64,000 nucleotides of DNA from Bacillota bacterium. Its GTDB lineage: Bacteria; Bacillota; UBA4882; UBA8346. Position 1 is the stretch's first letter; each line of letters opens with the position of its first letter. The notes below the pieces were generated by a model. It did not search any database and was not told where the DNA came from. It saw only the letters and a program-made list of their open reading frames with translations. The position numbers and the translations under genes were made by a program. Shown piece by piece: positions 59,961 to 64,000 of the stretch. Where the stretch lies: assembly GCA_023417475.1 (NCBI GenBank), contig JAEZFP010000054.1, forward strand, positions 62,001-126,000, in the 5' to 3' direction.

Positions 59961-60686
59961 ATGTTGCATGATTGGTGTTTGGAAGTGTGGGGTGATTATG
60001 CTTGTTTTACGCGGCCGGAAATGAAAGTGGAACGGGTGAGTTACGATGTGATGACGCCGGCGGCGGCCCGGGCCATTTTTGAAGCGATTCTTTGGAAACC
60101 GGCCATCCGTTGGCGGGTGACCCGGATTGAAGTTTTGCGTCCGATTCAATGGATTTCAGTCCGGCGCAATGAGGTAAGTTTTTTGGCATCCAATAATACC
60201 GGATTTTTTGTTGATGAAATCGGAAACGACGGAAAACCTAAATACCGCCAGCAACGAGCAGGGCTGTTTTTAAGGGATGTTAGGTATCGCATCCATGGGT
60301 ATTTTGACTTTATTCCTCCAGAGCAGAGGGGCGTAAACTTTTCCACCTCACCAGAGTTTTGGGCGGAGGAAGCAGAACAAACTGAAATTGTCCGACTCGA
60401 CGAGACTCCGGCTAAATACGCCGCAATGTTCGAACGGCGGGCGAAAAAAGGACAATGTTTTCACCGGCCTTATTTAGGCTGCCGGGAATTTGCCTGTGAT
60501 TTCAGACTGGTTGACTCCAATGTAGAATTGATCGAGCCCATTCACGAAACGCGCGATTTGGGCTTTATGCTGTACGACATGGATTTCGAGCGGAACATTA
60601 ATAATCCGGCCCCCCGGTTTTTTCGGGCGCGAATTGAAAATGGAGTTATGAATACCGACCGCCGGGAAGTGGAGGTGAGAGGATGA
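59961..60686 (+). CDS. cas5c: Cas5c (Cas5d), type I-C pre-crRNA endonuclease
   Basis: About 241 residues. DYACFTRPEMKVERVSYDVM and AILWKPAIRWRVTRIEVL are Cas5c signatures; the HRPYLGCREF block is close to the catalytic region. In I-C systems Cas5c replaces Cas6 and cuts the array transcript at the repeat. ATG run at 59955, 59958 and 59961 follows AAAGGAG; the last is best spaced. Overlaps cas8c by 4 bp. Confidence 0.95.
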   Translation: MLHDWCLEVWGDYACFTRPEMKVERVSYDVMTPAAARAIFEAILWKPAIRWRVTRIEVLRPIQWISVRRNEVSFLASNNTGFFVDEIGNDGKPKYRQQRAGLFLRDVRYRIHGYFDFIPPEQRGVNFSTSPEFWAEEAEQTEIVRLDETPAKYAAMFERRAKKGQCFHRPYLGCREFACDFRLVDSNVELIEPIHETRDLGFMLYDMDFERNINNPAPRFFRARIENGVMNTDRREVEVRG

Positions 60687-62437
60687 TCTTACAGGCTTTG
60701 AAAGAATATTACGATCGGAAAGCGGAGGAGGGATTAATTGCCCCAGATGGTTGGATCAAAGGAGGGATCGATTTTCTAATCGATCTTGATTTGGATGGTA
60801 ATATGCAAGCCATTGAAGATTTACGTGATTATGACGGAAAAAGGAAAATTTCTCATCAACTTGATGTTCCCAACATTGGAAACCAAGCTTTAAAACATAA
60901 CAATAGCGGTAAAGATGCTAACCTATTATGGGATAATGCAGCGTTTGTTTTTGGACTAGGTGATGGTATTAAGGGAAATGTGCGTCTACAAAGCATGATC
61001 GAAACGATTGACAAATGGATCGGGGAAACAAGTGATATCGGAATTGTTGCAGTCCGAAGGTTTTTAGAAAAAGGTTTCGAAAATCGAAGCCATTTCGACT
61101 TTGCATTTTCACACTCTGAATATGGCGAATTGTTGAAGGAAGGTAATGTCAAGCTTAGCTTTCGTGTCTCCCAAACAGATTTACCAATTGTCTTTCGTTC
61201 ACCAATTGTTGCTAATGCATTAAAAAAATTGAGAAGACGAAATGAAGAAGAATCAGATGCATCGGTAATTGGAACATGTTTAATATCCGGGGAAAAGGAT
61301 GTTGTGATTGAATTGACACATCCCGTTACTAAGGGGGTATGGGGAGCTCAAACGGCCGGAGCGTGTATTGTTAGCTTTAATAAGGAATCCTTCAATTCAT
61401 ATGCCAAAACTCAAAGTCTAAATGCTCCTGTTAGCAAAGCCGCTGCATCTCAGTACAGTAAGGCATTAAATACTTTGCTTGATTCCCCGAGACAGTGTAT
61501 TCGCATCGGTGATGCTACAACGGTTTTCTGGTCCGAAAAAAAGTCGTCCTTTGAATCTGATTTTTCTTTCTTTTTTAAAGAGCCGATAAAAGATGATCCC
61601 GATGCGGGAATAGAGCGTATAAAAGCACTTTTTGAATCAGTTAGTACCGGCGCTTACGTCAATGATGACAGTAATATCCGGTTTCATATTCTGGGATTAG
61701 CTCCTAACGCCGCACGTATTGCCATCCGTTTTTGGCACGTGGGAACGGTTGCCGAGTATGCCACGCGAATTCGCCAATATTTCGAGGACTTCGCGATCGT
61801 CAAACCGCCTAAAGAGCCGGAATATTATTCGCTGTGGCGGATTTTGGTCAATATTGCGACCCAGGACAAGAGCGAAAATATTCCTCCGAATCTGGCCGGT
61901 GATTTTATGCGGGCGATTTTGGAGGGAACGCCGTATCCGGCCACTATGCTCCAGGCAGCGTTACGCCGCATCCGCAGCGATGTCGGTCAGCGGATCAAGC
62001 CGGTACGGGCGGCATTGATTAAGGCGTATTTGAACCGGTATTACCGAAATACAAACCAAAGGGAGGTTACTATGGAATTGGATACGACGCAACCATCCAT
62101 CGGCTATCAACTCGGCCGCTTGTTTGCCACCTTGGAAAAGATTCAGGAGGAAGCCAATCCGCGCATTAACGCCACCATCCGCGAGCGGTTTTACGGAGCC
62201 GCGTGCGCCACGCCGGTCACGGTCTTTACCAATTTGCTCCGATTGAAAAACCATCATCTTGCCAAGTTAGATAATAAGGGTAGAGTAATTTACTTTGAAA
62301 AGTTATTGGGCGAAATCATGCAAAAACTGAATGACTTTCCGGCCCATTTGGATCTGCATGAACAGGGTCGGTTTGCCATTGGGTACTATCATCAACGACA
62401 AGCGTTTTTCACCAAAACAAGCGAACTGGTCAATTAA
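60683..62437 (+). CDS. cas8c: Cas8c (Csd1), large subunit of Cascade I-C
   Basis: 584 residues, standard size. GWIKGGIDFLIDLDLDGN at the start and NLAGDFMRAILEGTPYP with MLQAALRRIRSD towards the end are typical Csd1 blocks. This subunit recognises the PAM and starts R-loop formation; in I-C the cas8c transcript often also yields a Cas11-like small subunit from an internal start near the C-terminus, not examined here. Starts by overlap with cas5c (ATGA). GC is about 32-40% before about 61690 and 50-67% afterwards. Confidence 0.94.
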   Translation: MILQALKEYYDRKAEEGLIAPDGWIKGGIDFLIDLDLDGNMQAIEDLRDYDGKRKISHQLDVPNIGNQALKHNNSGKDANLLWDNAAFVFGLGDGIKGNVRLQSMIETIDKWIGETSDIGIVAVRRFLEKGFENRSHFDFAFSHSEYGELLKEGNVKLSFRVSQTDLPIVFRSPIVANALKKLRRRNEEESDASVIGTCLISGEKDVVIELTHPVTKGVWGAQTAGACIVSFNKESFNSYAKTQSLNAPVSKAAASQYSKALNTLLDSPRQCIRIGDATTVFWSEKKSSFESDFSFFFKEPIKDDPDAGIERIKALFESVSTGAYVNDDSNIRFHILGLAPNAARIAIRFWHVGTVAEYATRIRQYFEDFAIVKPPKEPEYYSLWRILVNIATQDKSENIPPNLAGDFMRAILEGTPYPATMLQAALRRIRSDVGQRIKPVRAALIKAYLNRYYRNTNQREVTMELDTTQPSIGYQLGRLFATLEKIQEEANPRINATIRERFYGAACATPVTVFTNLLRLKNHHLAKLDNKGRVIYFEKLLGEIMQKLNDFPAHLDLHEQGRFAIGYYHQRQAFFTKTSELVN

Positions 62438-62464
62438 TCTTTATTAGAGAAAAGGAGAATTAAA

Positions 62465-63553
62465 ATGGGTAATCTTCAAAAACGATATGATTTTGTAATT
62501 TTTTTTGATGTGAAAGATGGGAACCCTAATGGTGATCCTGACGCAGGAAATTTACCACGTGTAGATGCTGAGACAGGACATGGACTTGTTACAGATGTCT
62601 GCCTAAAAAGGAAAGTAAGGAATTACATAGGGCTAAAAAATGAATTTAAAAATCCCTTTGATATTTATGTTAAAGAAAAAGCCGTACTCGGCAGATCGCA
62701 TGTTGAAGCATTCACCAGTCTTGGAATAACTTTAGGAGAAGAAACACGTGTAAAGATTCCTGAAAATATCCTTACTGAATTACAAGATTTAGTATTGTTT
62801 GAAGGGCTTTCAATAGAGGAAGATGAAGAAGGTTCAAAACTTGTAATAGCTGCGGACGCTGATGTCAAAATCATCAAGTCGGAGTTGAAAGATCTTAAAC
62901 CATCAACTGAAGTTAAAAAGTTTATTGAGGCAAATCTTAAAAATGTAAAAGCCAGAAAACCAACTTCTGATGAAGTGGAAAAGGGAAGAGAGTGGATGTG
63001 TAATCGATTTTACGATATTCGAACATTTGGTGCTGTATTATCTTTAAAGTCAGCGCCAAATTGTGGACAGGTTCGAGGGCCAGTCCAATTAACCTTTGCA
63101 CGTTCTGTAGATCCTGTTGTATCGCTTGAACATAGCATTACTCGTATGGCAGTAGCAACCGAAGTGGAAGCGGAGAAACAAGGCGGCGATAACCGGACCA
63201 TGGGCCGGAAGTTTACGGTGCCTTACGGACTGTATCGCGGCCATGGTTTCGTGTCGGCGCCGTTAGCCAATCAAACCGGCTTTTCCGAAAGCGATCTGGA
63301 ACTGTTGTGGGAAGCGCTTGAAAAAATGTTCGAACATGATCGTTCCGCCGCACGTGGTTTGATGGGCACCCGCAAACTATTCGTTTTTGAGCATTCGTCC
63401 AAAATGGGAGATGCGCCGGTACAACAATTATTCGACGCGATCACTGTTAAACGCAACGATGATAACAAACCTGCCCGCGACTTTAGCGACTATGTGGTAA
63501 CGGTCGCCCGAGAGAATATTCCTTCAAACGTAACCCTAATTGAGCGTTTGTGA
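62465..63553 (+). CDS. cas7c: Cas7c (Csd2), backbone subunit, with extra segment
   Basis: 362 residues, about 70 longer than most Csd2 proteins. Start QKRYDFVIFFDVKDGNPNGD, RVDAETGHGLVTDVCLKRKV, later DIRTFGAVLSLKSAPNCGQV, RGPVQLTFARSVDPVVSLEH and MGRKFTVPYGLYRGHGF are classical. The extra, acidic and Lys-rich segment lies at about 88-163 (EETRVKIPENILTELQDLV ... NLKNVKARKPTSDEV), between the LGI and EWMCNRFYDIR blocks. Coats the crRNA in Cascade. ATG at 62465 after GGAG. GC shifts from about 35% to 55% near 63160. Confidence 0.94.
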   Translation: MGNLQKRYDFVIFFDVKDGNPNGDPDAGNLPRVDAETGHGLVTDVCLKRKVRNYIGLKNEFKNPFDIYVKEKAVLGRSHVEAFTSLGITLGEETRVKIPENILTELQDLVLFEGLSIEEDEEGSKLVIAADADVKIIKSELKDLKPSTEVKKFIEANLKNVKARKPTSDEVEKGREWMCNRFYDIRTFGAVLSLKSAPNCGQVRGPVQLTFARSVDPVVSLEHSITRMAVATEVEAEKQGGDNRTMGRKFTVPYGLYRGHGFVSAPLANQTGFSESDLELLWEALEKMFEHDRSAARGLMGTRKLFVFEHSSKMGDAPVQQLFDAITVKRNDDNKPARDFSDYVVTVARENIPSNVTLIERL

Positions 63554-63554
63554 G

Positions 63555-64000
63555 ATGGCGGAGGGCTATCCCGACTCCGATCTGCTGCTCCTTTCCGGCA
63601 TCCAACACTTCGCCTTCTGCCGCCGCCAATGGGCTTTGATCCATATAGAGCAGCAGTGGCAGGAGAATGTGTTGACCTTTAACGGCCGGGAAATGCACCA
63701 ACGGGTGGACGACCCCTTTTTCACCGAAACGCGGCAGGCGGTGGTGGTCACCCGTTCATTGCCCCTGGTTTCCCGGGTTTTGGGTTTGTATGGGGTTGCC
63801 GACGTGGTGGAATTCCACCGGGATGACAATGGTATCAGTTTGTCGGAACGGTCGGGCCGTTGGCTTCCCTATCCGGTGGAGTACAAGTACGGGCAAACGA
63901 AAAGCGACGATCGGGATTTGGTGCAGTTGGGCGCGCAAGGGCTTTGCCTGGAAGAGATGTTTGGCGTGACGGTCGCGGCGGGCGCTTTGTTTTACGGGCG
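63555..64000 (+). CDS. cas4: Cas4 exonuclease, 3' part outside the window
   Basis: About 148 residues visible. LLSGIQHFAFCRRQWALIHI (one Fe-S Cys), GREMHQRVDDPFFTETRQ, GLYGVADVVEFHRDD (nuclease Asp) and PVEYKYGQTKSDDRDLVQLG with LCLEEMFGV are Cas4 motifs. ATG at 63555, 1 bp after the cas7c stop. In I-C loci cas4 precedes cas1 and cas2, expected just beyond the window. Processes prespacers and PAM ends. Host-like GC throughout. Confidence 0.95.
   Translation, partial: MAEGYPDSDLLLLSGIQHFAFCRRQWALIHIEQQWQENVLTFNGREMHQRVDDPFFTETRQAVVVTRSLPLVSRVLGLYGVADVVEFHRDDNGISLSERSGRWLPYPVEYKYGQTKSDDRDLVQLGAQGLCLEEMFGVTVAAGALFYG

Noticed and set aside
54126..64000. Prophage or insertion sequence carrying the cas locus
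   Set aside because: No integrase, transposase, tRNA or direct repeats at the edges are visible in the window.

Overview
The window looks like a chromosomal piece of an endospore-forming, probably anaerobic member of the Bacillota (Firmicutes) with mid-50s percent GC. Evidence: 10-30 kb keeps the order of the Bacillus subtilis origin-proximal segment (dnaX, yaaK, recR, yaaL, bofA, csfB/gin, yaaO, tmk, darA/yaaQ, yaaR, holB, ricT/yaaT); bofA and gin are sporulation genes; a T-box leader precedes leuA; GTG and TTG starts with strong GGAGG sites are frequent; and a 2-oxoacid:ferredoxin oxidoreductase and a TM1266-like (iron-only hydrogenase system) small protein point to ferredoxin metabolism. 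A deep-branching class such as Limnochordia or a Hydrogenispora-like lineage is a guess only.

Layout. 0-8.3 kb: CorA transporter, a 21-bp-periodic repeat array, the PFL-family/ACT-domain pair, a membrane-anchored pseudokinase, a YmaF-like His/Cys-rich protein, a CapA-family phosphoesterase-like protein, a TM1266-like regulator and a UbiA prenyltransferase. 8.4-17.3 kb: the dnaX-to-ricT replication/recombination/sporulation cluster. 17.3-20.6 kb: promoter, leucine T-box and leuA, then a PP2C phosphatase and an orphan P-II protein with an unusual T-loop. 20.9-29.4 kb: an amino-sugar locus (ROK repressor, ROK kinase, ABC importer without its own ATPase, NagB deaminase, SIS-domain isomerase, Gfo/Idh oxidoreductase) with a matching operator in front of each ROK gene. 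29.4-40.9 kb: YitT, Pgi, a second 21-bp-periodic array rich in DnaA-box-like words, PepD, a four-gene amino-acid ABC transporter, an exonuclease, a double-GNAT protein, an orphan Dam-type methylase and an unrecognised protein. 41-49 kb: a second carbohydrate locus with an AraC/YesN-type membrane regulator, an LplABC-like importer and a concanavalin-like/beta-propeller protein. 49-54 kb: glycerol kinase, the KorAB pair and a Nudix hydrolase. 54-64 kb: a third 21-bp tandem array, a gene-poor stretch, a type I-C CRISPR array with 17 repeats, a WYL regulator and cas3-cas5c-cas8c-cas7c-cas4 (cas4 is cut by the window end).

The most unusual signals are (1) three intergenic arrays, each with an exact 21-bp period (two helical turns). 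Two of them carry TTATCCACA/TTATTCACA words (DnaA-box consensus or one mismatch) on a strict 21-bp lattice. (2) A family of modular intergenic repeats that recurs next to those arrays and elsewhere. (3) A sharp base-composition mosaic inside cas3, cas8c and cas7c, with AT-rich 5' parts and host-like 3' parts, and an extra segment of about 75 residues in Cas7. (4) A kinase-fold protein that lacks catalytic residues and has a transmembrane helix and an outer NTF2-like domain. All functional statements rest on reading motifs and gene order by eye; no database search was run.
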